This document shows, in pieces, positions 13,075-25,704 of a stretch of DNA of 64,000 nt. Within the stretch, counting starts at the first letter, position 1. The number at the start of each line of letters is the position of its first letter. The notes below the pieces were generated by a model. It saw nothing but the letters and a program-made list of their open reading frames with translations, had not been told where the DNA came from and did no database searches. Source of the DNA: Hydractinia symbiolongicarpus. Lineage: Eukaryota; Cnidaria; Hydrozoa; Anthoathecata; Hydractiniidae. The stretch lies in assembly GCF_029227915.1 (NCBI RefSeq), contig NC_079876.1, forward strand, positions 34,269,828-34,333,827, in the 5' to 3' direction. Position numbers and translations under genes: made by a program.

Positions 13075-13686
13075 GAAGCGCTACCACAGCGCCCAGTGTA
13101 ATCGCTGAGTTCCGCAATCATGTCAAATTAAAAAAAATGTTGCTTCTTGGAATCCAATTTTCTCATTTATCACATTTATCAGGTCACAGTCCAAAGTTAG
13201 TTCAATTAAGTCCCACAGTCAATCGTTTCATAGTTAAAAGCGTTGCAATGCGATAACGGCTAGGATTGGTCCACAATAAAAAAACGACTTTTTTTAACTT
13301 AATTCTTAAATGACGCGCTACCACAGAGCCCAGTGTAATCGCTGAGTTTCGGCAATCATGTCAAATTAAGAAGAATGTTATTTCTTGGAGTTCAATTGTC
13401 TCCTTTACCACATTTATCAGGTGACAGTCGAAAGTTAGTTCAATTAAGTCCCACAGTCAATCGTTTCATTGTTAAAAGCGATGCAACCTAGTAATCTCAG
13501 AAAAATATCGCTAAAAACATGTTGGTACGAATATGTGACCCAACCGTTTTAACTCAAACGGACTGACACCGTTAGAAAGTCAATGAAATGTAGTTTTTGA
13601 AACTGTCGCTATTTCTTCAGCGCGCATCAACGGCCAGGATTGGTCCCACAGTAAGAAAATGACTTATTAATCCAATTTTTTAAATT
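13075..13686 (+). repeat. Two-unit block with truncated monomer, copy 1 (612 bp)
   Basis: A unit starting 13075 is only about 237 bp long because about 136 bp is missing between gcgttgcaa and tgcgataacgg (junction about 13248-13251). The lost part contains the gcaacctagtaat to cttcagcg segment, including the GTAC-centred dyad and the ccgtt/aacgg motifs. It is followed by a complete unit (13312) with gacgcgctacc and cctttaccac. Confidence 0.92.
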
Positions 13687-14298
13687 GAAGCGCTACCACA
13701 GCGCCCAGTGTAATCGCTGAGTTCCGCAATCATGTCAAATTAAAAAAAATGTTGCTTCTTGGAATCCAATTTTCTCATTTATCACATTTATCAGGTCACA
13801 GTCCAAAGTTAGTTCAATTAAGTCCCACAGGCAATCGTTTCATAGTTAAAAGCGTTGCAATGCGATAACGGCTAGGATTGGTCCCACAATAAAAAAACGA
13901 CTTTTTTTAACTTAATTCTTAAATGACGCGCTACCACAGAGCCCAGTGTAATCGCTGAGTTTCGGCAATCATGTCAAAATAAGAAGAATGTTATTTCTTG
14001 GAGTTCAATTGTCTCCTTTACCACATTTATCAGGTGACAGTCGAAAGTTAGTTCAATTAAGTCCCACAGTCAATCGTTTCATTGTTAAAACCGATGCAAC
14101 CTAGTAATCTCAGAAAAATATCGCTAAAAACATGTTGGTACGAATATGTGACCCAGCCGTTTTAACTCAAACGGACTGACACCGTTAGAAAGTCAATGAA
14201 ATGTAGTTTTTGAAACTGTCGCTATTTTTTCAGCGCGCATCAACGGCCAGGATTGGTCCCACAGTAAGAAAATGACTTATTAATCCAAATTTTTAAAT
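13687..14298 (+). repeat. Two-unit block with truncated monomer, copy 2 (612 bp)
   Basis: A second copy of the preceding 612-bp block with the same deletion junction (about 13860). The truncation therefore happened once and was then duplicated along with its neighbour. Differences from copy 1 are few, for example one extra c in ggtcccacaat and aaaccgatgc for aaagcgatgc. Confidence 0.92.
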
Positions 14299-16240
14299 GA
14301 AGCGCTACCACAGCGCCCATTGTAATCGCTGAGTTCCGGCAATCATGTCAAATTAAAAAAAATGTTATTTCTTGGAATCTAATTTTCTCATTTATCACAT
14401 TTATCAGGTCACAGTCCAAAGTTAGTTCAATTAAGTCCTACAGTCAATCGTTTCATTGTTAAAAGTTATGCAACCTAGTAATCTCAGAAAAATATCGCTA
14501 AATACATGTTGGTACGAATATGTGACCAAACCGTTGTAACTGAAACGGACTGACACCGTTAGAAAGTCAATGAAATGTAGTTTTTGAAACTGTCGCTATT
14601 TCTTCAGCACGCGATAACTACCAGGATTGGTCCCACAGTAAAGAATGACTTATTTACCCAAACTTTTAAATGAGGCGCTACCACAGCGCCCAGTGTAAAC
14701 TCTGAGTTCCGGCAATCACGTCAAATTAAGAAGAATGTTATTTCTTGGAGTCCAATTGTCTCATTTATCACATTTATCAGGTCACAGTCCAAAGTTTGTT
14801 CAATTAAATCCCACAGTCAATCGTTTCATAATTAAAAGCGATGCAACCTAGTAATCTCAGAAAAATATCGCTAAATACATGTTGGTACGAATATGTGACC
14901 AAACCGTTGTAACTGAAACGGACTGACACCGTTAGAAAGTCAATGAAATGTAGTTTTTGAAACTGTCGCTATTTCTTCAGCGCGCGATAATGGCTAGCAT
15001 TGGTCCCACAGTAAAAAACGATTTTTTTATTTTAATTTTTAGTTGAAGCGCTACCACAGCACCCAGTGTAATCCCTGAGTTTCGGCAATTATTTCATATT
15101 AAGAAGAATGTTATTTCTTGGAGTCCAAATGTCTCACTTTTACATTTATAAGGTCACAGTCCATAATCCTTTCAATAAATCCCAGAGTCAATTGTTTCAC
15201 TGTTAAAAGCCATACAACCTAGTAATATCAGAAAAACATCGCTAAATACATGTTGGTACGCATATGTGACCTAACCGTTGCAACTCAAACGGATTGACAC
15301 CGTTAGAAAGTCAATGAAGTGTAGTTTTCGAAACTGTCACTATTTCTTCAGCGCGCGATAACGGATAGGATTGGTCCCACATTAAAGAACGAATTATTTA
15401 TCTAAACTTCTAAATGAAGCGCTACCACAGCGATCAGTGTAATCGCTGATTTCCGGCAATCACGTAAAATTAAGAAGAATGTTTTTTCCTGGAGTCCATT
15501 TGTGTCATTTATCACATTGATCAGGTCACAGTCCAAAGTTAGTTCAATTAAGTCCCACAGTCAATCGTTTCATTGTTAAAAGCAATGCAACCTAGTAATA
15601 TCAGAAAAATATCGCTAAATACATGTTGGTACGAATATGTGACCCAACTTTTGAAACTTAATCGGACTGACACCGTTAGAAAGTCAATGAAATGTAGTTT
15701 TTGAAACTGTCGCTATTTCTTCAGCTCGCGATAACGGCCAGGATTGGTCCCACAGTAAAGAATGACTTATTTACCCAAACTTTTAAATGAGGCGCTACCA
15801 CAGCGCCCAGTGTAAACTCTGAGTTCCGGCAATCACGTCAAATTAAGAAGAATGTTATTTCTTGGAGTCCAATTGTCTCATTTATCACATTTATCAGGTC
15901 ACAGTCCAAAGTTTGTTCAATTAAATCCCACAATCAATCGTTTCATAATTAAAAGCGATGCAACCTAGTAATCTCAGAAAAATATCGCTAAATACATGTT
16001 GGTACGAATATGTGACCAAACCGTTGTAACTGAAACGGACTGACACAGTTAGAAAGTCAATGAAATGTAGTTTTTGAAACTGTCGCTATTTCTTCATCGC
16101 GCGATAATGGCTAGCTTTGGTCCCACAGTAAAAAACGATTTTTTTATTTTAATTTTTAGTTGAAGCGCTACCACAGCACCCAGTGTAATCCCTGAGTTTC
16201 GGCAATTATTTCATATTAAGAAGAATGTTATTTCTTGGAG
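14299..16240 (+). repeat. Three-unit HOR (1117 bp), ~1.4 copies, preceded by one single unit
   Basis: After one diverged unit (14299), the trio 14672, 15045, 15416 is repeated from 15789 to about 16240 with an 1117-bp offset. The trio consists of the gaggcgctacc/gtaaactctgag unit, the 371-bp tttcatattaag unit and the gcgatcag unit. These are members of the six-unit HOR at 5.7-11.6 kb in the order 6366-6739-7110, so this block probably derives from it by loss of three units. The segment 14590-15720 also matches 19805-20935. Confidence 0.85.
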
Positions 16241-17732
16241 TTCAATTGTCTCCTTTACCACATTTATCAGGTGACAGTCGAAAGTTAGTTCAATTAAGTC
16301 CCACAGTCAATCGTTTCATTGTTAAAAGCGATGGAACCTAGTAATCTCAGAAAAATATCGCTAAAAACATGTTGGTACGAATATGTGACCCAACCGTTTT
16401 AACTCAAACGGACTGACACCGTTAGAAAGTCAATGAAATGTAGTTTTTGAAACTGTCGCTATTTCTTCAGCGCACGATAACGGCTAGGATTGGTCCCACA
16501 GTAAGAAATGTCTTATTAATCTAAATTTTTAAATGAAGCACTACTACAGCGCCAAGTGTAATCGCTGAGCTCCGGCAATCATGTCAAATTAAGAAGAATG
16601 TTATTTCTTTGAGTCCAATTTTCTCATTTACCACATTGATCAGGTCACAGTCCAAAGTTAGTTCAATTAAGTCTCACAGTAAATCGTTTCATTGTTAAAA
16701 GCGATGCAACCCAGTAATATCAGATAAATATCGCTAAATACATGTTGGTACGAATATGTGACACAACCGTTGAAACTCAAACGGACTGACACCGTTAGAA
16801 AGTCAATGAAATGTAGTTTTTGAAACTGTCGCTATTTCTTCAGCTCGCGATAACGGCCAGGATTGGTCCCACAGTAGAGAATGACTTATTTACCCAAACT
16901 TTTAAATGAGGCGCTACCACAGCGCCCAGTGTAAACTCTGAGTTCCGGCAATCACGTCAAATTAAGAAGAATGTTATTTCTTGGAGTTCAATTGTCTCCT
17001 TTACCACATTTATCAGGTGACAGTCGAAAGTTAGTTCAATTAAGTCCCACAGTCAATCGTTTCATTGTTAAAAGCGATGCAACCTAGTAATCTCAGAAAA
17101 ATATCGCTAAAAACATGTTGGTACGAATATGTGACCCAACCGTTTTAACTCAAACGGACTGACACCGTTAGAAAGTCAATGAAATGTAGTTTTTGAAACT
17201 GTCGCTATTTCTTCAGCGCACGATAACGGCTAGGATTGGTCCCACAGTAAGAAATGTCTTATTAATCTAAATTTTTAATTGAAGCACTACTACAGCGCCA
17301 AGTGTAATCGCTGAGCTCCGGCAATCATGTCAAATTAAGAAGAATGTTATTTCTTTGAGTCCAATTTTCTCATTTACCACATTGATCAGGTCACAGTCCA
17401 AAGTTAGTTCAATTAAGTCTCACAGTAAATTGTTTCATTGTTAAAAGCGATGCAACCCAGTAATATCAGATAAATATCGCTAAATACATGTTGGTACGAA
17501 TATGTGACACAACCGTTGAAACTCAAACGGACTGACACCGTTAGAAAGTCAATGAAATGTAGTTTTTGAAACTGTCGCTATTTCTTCAGCTCGCGATAAC
17601 GGCCAGGATTGGTCCCACAGTAGAGAATGACTTATTTACCCAAACTTTTAAATGAGGCGCTACCACAGCGCCCAGTGTAAACTCTGAGTTCCGGCAATCA
17701 CGTCAAATTAAGAAGAATGTTATTTCTTGGAG
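16241..17732 (+). repeat. Two-unit HOR (746 bp), two copies starting in recombinant units
   Basis: From 16241 the sequence ttcaattgtctcctttacc begins inside a unit whose left part is of another subfamily. The same switch occurs at 16987, 746 bp later, in a unit with yet another left part (gaggcg type). Between them lie identical units (16535 and 17281, both gaagcactactacagcgccaag). Copies are therefore about 16241-16986 and 16987-17732. Confidence 0.88.
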
Positions 17733-20450
17733 TCCAATTGTCTCATTTATCACATTTATCAGGTCACAGTCCAAAGTTTGTTCAATTAAATCCCACAGTC
17801 AATCGTTTCATAATTAAAAGCGATGCAACCTAGTAATCTCAGAAAAATATCGCTAAATACATGTTGGTACGAATATGTGACCAAACCGTTGTAACTGAAA
17901 CGGACTGACACCGTTAAAAAGTCAATGAAATGTAGTTTTTGAAACTGTCGCTATTTCTTCAGCGCGCGATAATGGCTAGCATTGGTTCCACAGTAAAAAA
18001 CGATTTTTTTATTTTAATTTTTAGTTGAAGCGCTACCACAGCACCCAGTGTAATCCCTGAGTTTCGGCAATTATTTCATATTAAGAAGAATGTTATTTCT
18101 TGGAGTCCAATTGTCTCACTTTTACATTTATAAGGCCACAGTCCATAATCCGTTCAATAAATCCCAGAGTCAATTGTTTCACTGTTAAAAGCCATACAAC
18201 CTAGTAATATCAGAAAAATATCGCTAAATACATGTTGGTACGAATATGTGACCCAACTTTTGAAACTTAATCGGACTGACACCGTTAGAAAGTCAATGAA
18301 ATGTAGTTTTTGAAACTGTCGCTATTTCTTCAGCGCGCGATAACGGATAGGATTGGTCCCACAGTAAAGAACGACTTATTTATCTAAATTTTGAAATGAA
18401 GCGCTATCACAGCGCCCAGTGTAATCGCTGATTTCCGGCAATCACGTCAAATTAAGAAGAATGTTTTTTCTTGGAGTCCAATTTTTTCATTTATCACATT
18501 TATCAGGTCACAGTCCAAAGTTTGTTCAATTAAATCCCACAGTCAATCGTTTCATAATTAAAAGCGATGCAACCTAGTAATCTCAGAAAAATATCGCTAA
18601 ATACATGTTGGTAGGAATATGTGACCCATTCGTTGTAACTCAAACGGACTGACACCGTTAGAAAGTCAATGAAATGTAGTTTTTGAAACTGTCGCTATTT
18701 CTTCAGCTCGCGATAACGGCCAGGATTGGTCCCACAGTAGAGAATGACTTATTTACCCAAACTTTTAAATGAGGCGCTACCACAGCGCCCAGTGTAAACT
18801 CTGAGTTCCGGCAATCACGTCAAATTAAGAAGAATGTTATTTCTTGGAGTCCAATTGTCTCATTTATCACATTTATCAGGTCACAGTCCAAAGTTTGTTC
18901 AATTAAATCCCACAGTCAATCGTTTCATAATTAAAAGCGATGCAACCTAGTAATCTCAGAAAAATATCGCTAAATACATGTTGGTACGAATATGTGACCA
19001 AACCGTTGTAACTGAACGGACTGACACCGTTAGAAAGTCAATGAAATGTACTTTTTGAAACTGTCGCTATTTCTTCAGCGCGCGATAATGGCTAGCATTG
19101 GTCCCACAGTAAAAAACGATTTTTTTATTTTAATTTTTAGTTGAAGCGCTACCACAGCACCCAGTGTAATCCCTGAGTTTCGGCAATTATTTCATATTAA
19201 GAAGAATGTTATTTCTTGGAGTCCAATTGTCTCACTTTTACATTTATAAGGCCACAGTCCATAATCCGTTCAATAAATCCCAGAGGCAATTGTTTCACTG
19301 TTAAAAGCCATACAACCTAGTAATATCAGAAAAATATCGCTAAATACATGTTGGTACGAATATGTGACACAACTTTTGAAACTTAAGCGGACTGACACCG
19401 TTAGAAAGTCAATGAAATGTAGTTTTTGAAACTGTCGCTATTTCTTCAGCGCGCGAAAACGGATAGGATTGGTCCCACAGTAAAGAACGACTTATTTATC
19501 TAAATTTTGAAATGAAGCGCTATCACAGCGCCCAGTGTAATCGCTGATTTCCGGCAATCACGTCAAATTAAGAAGAATGTTTTTTCTTGGAGTCCAATTT
19601 TTTCATTTATCACATTTATCAGGTCACAGTCCAAAGTTTGTTCAATTAAATCCCACAGTCAATCGTTTCATAATTAAAAGCGATGCAACCTAGTAATCTC
19701 AGAAAAATATCGCTAAATACATGTTGGTAGGAATATGTGACCCATTCGTTGTAACTCAAACGGACTGACACCGTTAGAAAGTCAATGAAATGTAGTTTTT
19801 GAAACTGTCGCTATTTCTTCAGCACGCGATAACTACCAGGATTGGTCCCACAGTAAAGAATGACTTATTTACCCAAACTTTTAAATGAGGCGCTACCACA
19901 GCGCCCAGTGTAAACTCTGAGTTCCGGCAATCACGTCAAATTAAGAAGAATGTTATTTCTTGGAGTCCAATTGTCTCATTTATCACATTTATCAGGTCAC
20001 AGTCCAAAGTTTGTTCAATTAAATCCCACAGTCAATCGTTTCATAATTAAAAGCGATGCAACCTAGTAATCTCAGAAAAATATCGCTAAATACATGTTGG
20101 TACGAATATGTGACCAAACCGTTGTAACTGAAACGGACTGACACCGTTAGAAAGTCAATGAAATGTAGTTTTTGAAACTGTCGCTATTTCTTCAGCGCGC
20201 GATAATGGCTAGCTTTGGTCCCACAGTAAAAAACGATTTTTTTATTTTAATTTTTAGTTGAAGCGCTACCACAGCACCCAGTGTAATCCCTGAGTTTCGG
20301 CAATTATTTCATATTTAGAAGAATGTTATTTCTTGGAGTCCAATTGTCTCACTTTTACATTTATAAGGTCACAGTCCATAATCCGTTCAATAAATCCCAG
20401 AGTCAATTGTTTCACTGTTAAAAGCCATACAACCTAGTAATATCAGAAAA
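17654..20450 (+). repeat. Three-unit HOR (1116-1117 bp), ~2.5 copies
   Basis: Units 17654, 18027, 18398 recur as 18771, 19143, 19514, and 19887 and 20260 start a third copy. Shared private features include the agtagagaatg tail and aaggccacag in the first two copies and the hybrid right half of unit 18027/19143 (aaaatatcgct with caacttttgaaac following a tttcatattaag left half). Unit 19143 lacks one base (ctgaacgg), making it 371 bp where its counterpart 18027 is also 371 bp by another path. Confidence 0.83.
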
Positions 20451-20935
20451 ACATCGCTAAATACATGTTGGTACGAATATGTGACCTAACTGTTGTAACT
20501 CAAACGGATTGACACCTTTAGAAAGTCAATGAAGTGTAGTTTTCGAAACTGTCGCTATTTCTTCAGCGCGCGATAACGGATAGGATTGGTCCCACATTAA
20601 AGAACGACTTATTTATCTAAATTTCTAAATGAAGCGCTACCACAGCGATCAGTGTAATCGCTGATTTCCGGCAATCACGTAAAATTAAGAAGAATGTTTT
20701 TTCTTGGAGTCCATTTGTGTCATTTATCACATTGATCAGGTCACAGTCCAAAGTTAGTTCAATTAAGTCCCACATCAATCGTTTCATTGTTAAAAGCGAT
20801 GCAACCTAGTAATATCAGAAAAATATCGCTAAATACATGTTAGTACGAATATGTGACCCAACTTTTGAAACTTAATCGGACTGACACCGTTAGAAAGTCA
20901 ATGAAATGTAGTTTTTGAAACTGTCGCTATTTCTT
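19805..20935 (+). repeat. Long-range copy of 14590-15720 (offset ~5215 bp)
   Basis: Units 14672, 15045 and 15416 correspond to 19887, 20260 and 20631 at a constant offset of 5215 bp. The rare sequence gcacgcgataactacc precedes both. Beyond about 20935 the tail is cagcgcgcgataacggatagg instead of cagctcgcgataacggcc, so the correspondence ends. Confidence 0.78.
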
Positions 20936-22722
20936 CAGCGCGCGATAACGGATAGGATTGGTCCCACAGTAAAGAACGACTTATTTATCTAAATTTTGAA
21001 ATGAAGTGCTATCACAGCGCCCAGTGTAATCGCTGAATTCCGGCAATCACGTCAAATTAAGAAGAATGTTTTTTCTTGGAGTCCAATTTTCTCATTTATC
21101 ACATTTATCAGGTCACAGTCCAAAGTTAGTTCAATTAAGTCCCACAGTCAATCGTTTCACTGTTAATAGCGATACAACCTAGTAATCTCCGAAAATTATC
21201 GCTAAATATATGTTGGTACGAACATGTGACCCAACTGTTGAAACTCAAACGGACTGACATCGTTAGAAAGTCAATGAAATGTAGTTTCTGAAACTGTCGC
21301 TATTTCTTTAGCGCGCAATAACGGATAAGATTGGTCCCACAGTAAAGAACGACTTATTTATCTAAATTTTAAAATGAAGCGCTACCACAGCGCCCAGTGT
21401 AATCGCTGATTTCCGGCAATCACGTCAAATTAAGAAGAATGTTTTTTCTTGGAGTCCAATTTTCTCATTTATCACATTTATCAGGTCACAGTCCAAAGTT
21501 AGTTCAATTAAGTCCCACAGTCAATCGTTTCATTGTTAAGAGCGATGCAACCTAGTAATCTCCGAAAATTGTCGCTAAATACATGTTGGTACCAATATGT
21601 GACTCAACTGTTGTAACACAATTGGACTGACCCCGTTAGAAAGTCAATGAAATTTAGTTTTTGAAACTGTCGCTATTTCTTCAGTGCGCGATAACGGCTA
21701 GGATTGGTCCCACAGTAAGAAAATGACTTATTAATCCAAATTTTTAAATGAAGCGCTACCACAGCGCCCAGTGTAATCGCTGAGACCGGCAATCATGTGA
21801 AATTAAGAAGAATGTTATTTCTTGGAGTCCAATTTTCTCATTTATCACATTTATCAGGTCACAGTCCAAAGTTAGTTCAATTAAGTCCTACAGTCAATCG
21901 TTTCATTGTTAAAAGCGATGCAACCTAGTAATACTAGAAAAATATCGCTAAATACATGTTGGTACGAACATGTGACCCAACCGTTGTAACTCAAACGAAT
22001 TGACACTGTTAGAAAGTCAATGAAATGCAGTTTTTGAAACTTTCGCTATTTCTTCAGCGGGCGATAACGGCTAGGATTGGTCCCACAGTAAGAAAATGAC
22101 TTATTAATCCAATTTTTTAAATTGAAGCACTACCACAGCGCCCAGTGTAATCGCTGAGTTCCGCAATCATGTCAAATTAAAAAGAATGTAATTTCTTGGA
22201 ATCCACTTGTCTCACTTATAACATTTACAAGGTCACAGACCAAAATCAGTTCAATTTACTCCCAAAGTCTATCGGTTCATTGTTAAAAGCAATGCAACCT
22301 AGTAATACCAGAAAATAGTCGCTAAATACATGTTGGTACGAATATGTGACCCAACCATTGTAACTCAAACGTACTGACACCATAAGAAAGTCAATGAAAT
22401 AGAGTTTTTGAAACTGTCGCTATTTCTTCAGCGCACGATAACGGATAGGATTGGTCCCACATCAAAAAATGACTTATTAATCTAAATTTTTAAATGAAGC
22501 GCTACCACAGCGCCCAGTGTAATCACTGAGTTCCCGCAATCATGTCAAATTAAGAAGAATGTTATTTCTTGAAGTCCACAATTCTCATTTATCACATTGA
22601 TCAGGTCACAGTCAAAAGTTATTTCAATTAAGTCCCACAGTCAATCGTTTCACTGTTAAAAGCGATGCAACCTAGTAATATCAAATAAATATCGCTAAAT
22701 ACATGTTGGTACGAATATGTGA
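20936..22722 (+). repeat. Mixed units; first copy of four-unit 1494-bp HOR from ~21390
   Basis: Unit 21003 opens a stretch that matches 11.6-12.6 kb. From about 21390, units 21376, 21750, 22124 and 22496 recur 1494 bp later as 22870, 23244, 23618 and 23990. Markers are ggtaccaatatg with taacacaattgg, gagaccggcaatcatgtg, acagaccaaaatcag with tctatcggttc, and gtcaaaagttatttc with atatcaaataaat. The spacing exceeds 4 x 373 because several units are 374 bp. Confidence 0.82.
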
Positions 22723-24216
22723 CTCAACTGTTGTAACACAATTGGACTGACCCCGTTAGAAAGTCAATGAAATTTAGTTTTTGAAACTGTCGCTATTTCT
22801 TCAGTGCGCGATAACGGCTAGGATTGGTCCCACAGTAAGAAAATGACTTATTAATCCAAATTTTTAAATGAAGCGCTACCACAGCGCCCAGTGTAATCGC
22901 TGATTTCCGGCAATCACGTCAAATTAAGAAGAATGTTTTTTCTTGGAGTCCAATTTTCTCATTTATCACATTTATCAGGTCACAGTCCAAAGTTAGTTCA
23001 ATTAAGTCCAACAGTCAATCGTTTTATTGTTAAGAGCGATGCAACCTAGTAATCTCCGAAAATTGTCGCTAAATACATGTTGGTACCAATATGTGACTCA
23101 ACTGTTGTAACACTATTGGACTGACCCCGTTAGAAAGTCAATGAAATTTAGTTTTTGAAACTGTCGCTATTTTTTCAGTGCGCGATAACGGCTAGGATTG
23201 GTCCCACAGTAAGAAAATGACTTATTAATCCAGATTTTTAAATGAAGCGCTACCACAGCGCCCAGTGTAATCGCTGAGACCGGCAATCATGTGAAATTAA
23301 GAAGAATGTTATTTCTTGGAGTCCAATTTTCTCATTTATCACATTTATCAGGTCACAGTCCAAAGTTAGTTCAATTAAGTCCTACAGTCAATCGTTTCAT
23401 TGTTAAAAGCGATGCAACCTAGTAATACTAGAAAAATATCGCTAAATACATGTTGGTACGAACATGTGACCCAACCGTTGTAACTCAAACGAATTGACAC
23501 TGTTAGAAAGTCAATGAAATGCAGTTTTTGAAACTTTCGCTATTTCTTCAGCGGGCGATAACGGCTAGGATTGGTCCCACAGTAAGAAAATGACTTATTA
23601 ATCCAATTTTTTAAATTGAAGCACTACCACAGCGCCCAGTGTAATCGCTGAGTTCCGCAATCATGTCAAATTAAAAAGAATGTAATTTCTTGGAATCCAC
23701 TTGTCTCACTTATAACATTTACAAGGTCACAGACCAAAATCAGTTCAATTTAGTCCCAAAGTCTATCGGTTCATTGTTAAAAGCAATGCAACCTAGTAAT
23801 ACCAGAAAATAGTCGCTAAATACATGTTGGTACGAATATGTGACCCAACCATTGTAACTCAAACGTACTGACACCGTAAGAAAGTCAATGAAATAGAGTT
23901 TTTGAAACTGTCGCTATTTCTTCAGCGCACGATAACGGATAGGATTGGTCCCACATCAAAAAATGACTTATTAATCTAAATTTTTAAATGAAGCGCTACC
24001 ACAGCGCCCAGTGTAATCGCTGAGTTCCCGCAATCATGTCAACTTAAAAAGAATGTTATTTATTGAAGTCCACAATTCTCATTTATCACATTGATCAGGT
24101 CACAGTCAAAAGTTATTTCAATTAAGTCCCACAGTCAATCGTTTCACTGTTAAAAGCGATGCAACCTAGTAATATCAAATAAATATCGCTAAATACATGT
24201 TGGTACGAATATGTGA
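22723..24216 (+). repeat. Four-unit HOR of 1494 bp, copy 2
   Basis: Begins within unit 22496, where the sequence switches after gaatatgtgac to tcaactgttgtaacac, the tail of the 21376-type unit, and ends where unit 23990 departs from 22496 (ccaacagttg). The switch points lie directly after the conserved GTAC-centred dyad. Length between the two switch points is 1494 bp. Confidence 0.82.
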
Positions 24217-25704
24217 CCCAACAGTTGTAACTTAAACGGACTGACACCGTTAGAAAGTCAATGAAATGTTGTTTTTGAAACTGTCGCTATGTCTTCAGCG
24301 CGCGATAACGGATAGGATTGGTCTCACAGTAAAGAATGACTTATTTATCTAAATTTTTAATTGAAGCGCTACCACAGCGTCCAGTGTAGTGGCTGATTTC
24401 CGGCAATCACGTCAAATTAAGAAGAATGTTATTTCTTGGAGTCCAATTGTCTCATTTATCACATTTATCAGGTCACAGTCCAAAGTTAGTTCAACTAAGT
24501 CCCACAGTCAATCGTTTCATAATTAAAAGCGATGCAACCTAGTAATATCAGAAAAACATCGCTAAATACATGTTGGTACGAATATGTGACCCAACAGTTG
24601 TAACTTAAACGGACTGACACCGTTAGAAAGTCAATGAAATGTTGTTTTTGAAACTGTCGCTATTTCTTCAGCTCGCGATAACGGCCAGGATTGGTCCCAC
24701 AGTAAAGAATGACTTATTTACCCAAACTTTTAAATGAGGCGCTACCACAGCGCCCAGTGTAAACTCTGAGTTCCGGCAATCACGTCAAATTAAGAAGAAT
24801 GTTATTTCTTGGAGTCCAAATGTCTCATTTATCACATGTATCAGGTCACAGTCCAAAGTTTGTTCAATTAAATCCCACAGTCAATTGTTTCACTGTTAAA
24901 AGCCATACAACCTAGTAATATCAGAAAAACATCGCTAAATACATGTTGGTACGAATATGTGACCTAACCGTTGTAACTCAAACGGATTAACACCGTTAGA
25001 AAGTCAATGAAGTGTAGTTTTCGAAACTGTCGCTATTTCTTCAGCGCGCGATAACGGATAGGATTGGTCCCACATTAAAGAACGACTTATTTATCTAAAT
25101 TTCTAAATGAAGCGCTGCCACAGCGATCAGTGTAATCGCTGATTTCCGGCAATCACGTAAAATTAAGAAGAATGTTTTTTCTTGGAGTCCATTTGTGTCA
25201 TTTATCACATTGATCAGGTCACAGTCCAAAGTTAGTTCAATTAAGTCCCACAGTCAATCGTTTCATTGTTAAAAGCGATGCAACCTAGTAATATCAGAAA
25301 AATATCGCTAAATACATGTTAGTACGAATATGTGACCCAACTTTTGAAACTTAATCGGACTGACACCGTTAGAAAGTCAATGAAATGTAGTTTTTGAAAC
25401 TGTCGCTATTTCTTCAGCGCGCGATAACGGATAGGATTGGTCCCACAGTAAAGAACGACTTATTTATCTAAATTTTGAAATGAAGTGCTATCACAGCGCC
25501 CAGTGTAATCGCTGAATTCCGGCAATCACGTCAAATTAAGAAGAATGTTTTTTCTTGGAGTCCAATTTTCTCATTTATCACATTTATCAGGTCACAGTCC
25601 AAAGTTAGTTCAATTAAGTCCCACAGTCAACCGTTTCACTGTTAATAGCGATACAACCTAGTAATCTCCGAAAATTATCGCTAAATACATGTTGGTACGA
25701 ACAT
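24217..25704 (+). repeat. Mosaic units joining two HOR copies
   Basis: Contains the remainder of unit 23990, units 24363 and 24736, and units 25109 and 25482. From about 24880 the sequence follows 20400-21226 at an offset of 4478-4479 bp (gcgatcag unit with atgttagtacg, then the gaagtgctatc unit with gctgaattcc). Unit 24736 starts as a gaggcg unit and changes within its middle to the cagtcaattgtttcactg type, so it is a recombinant. Confidence 0.78.
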
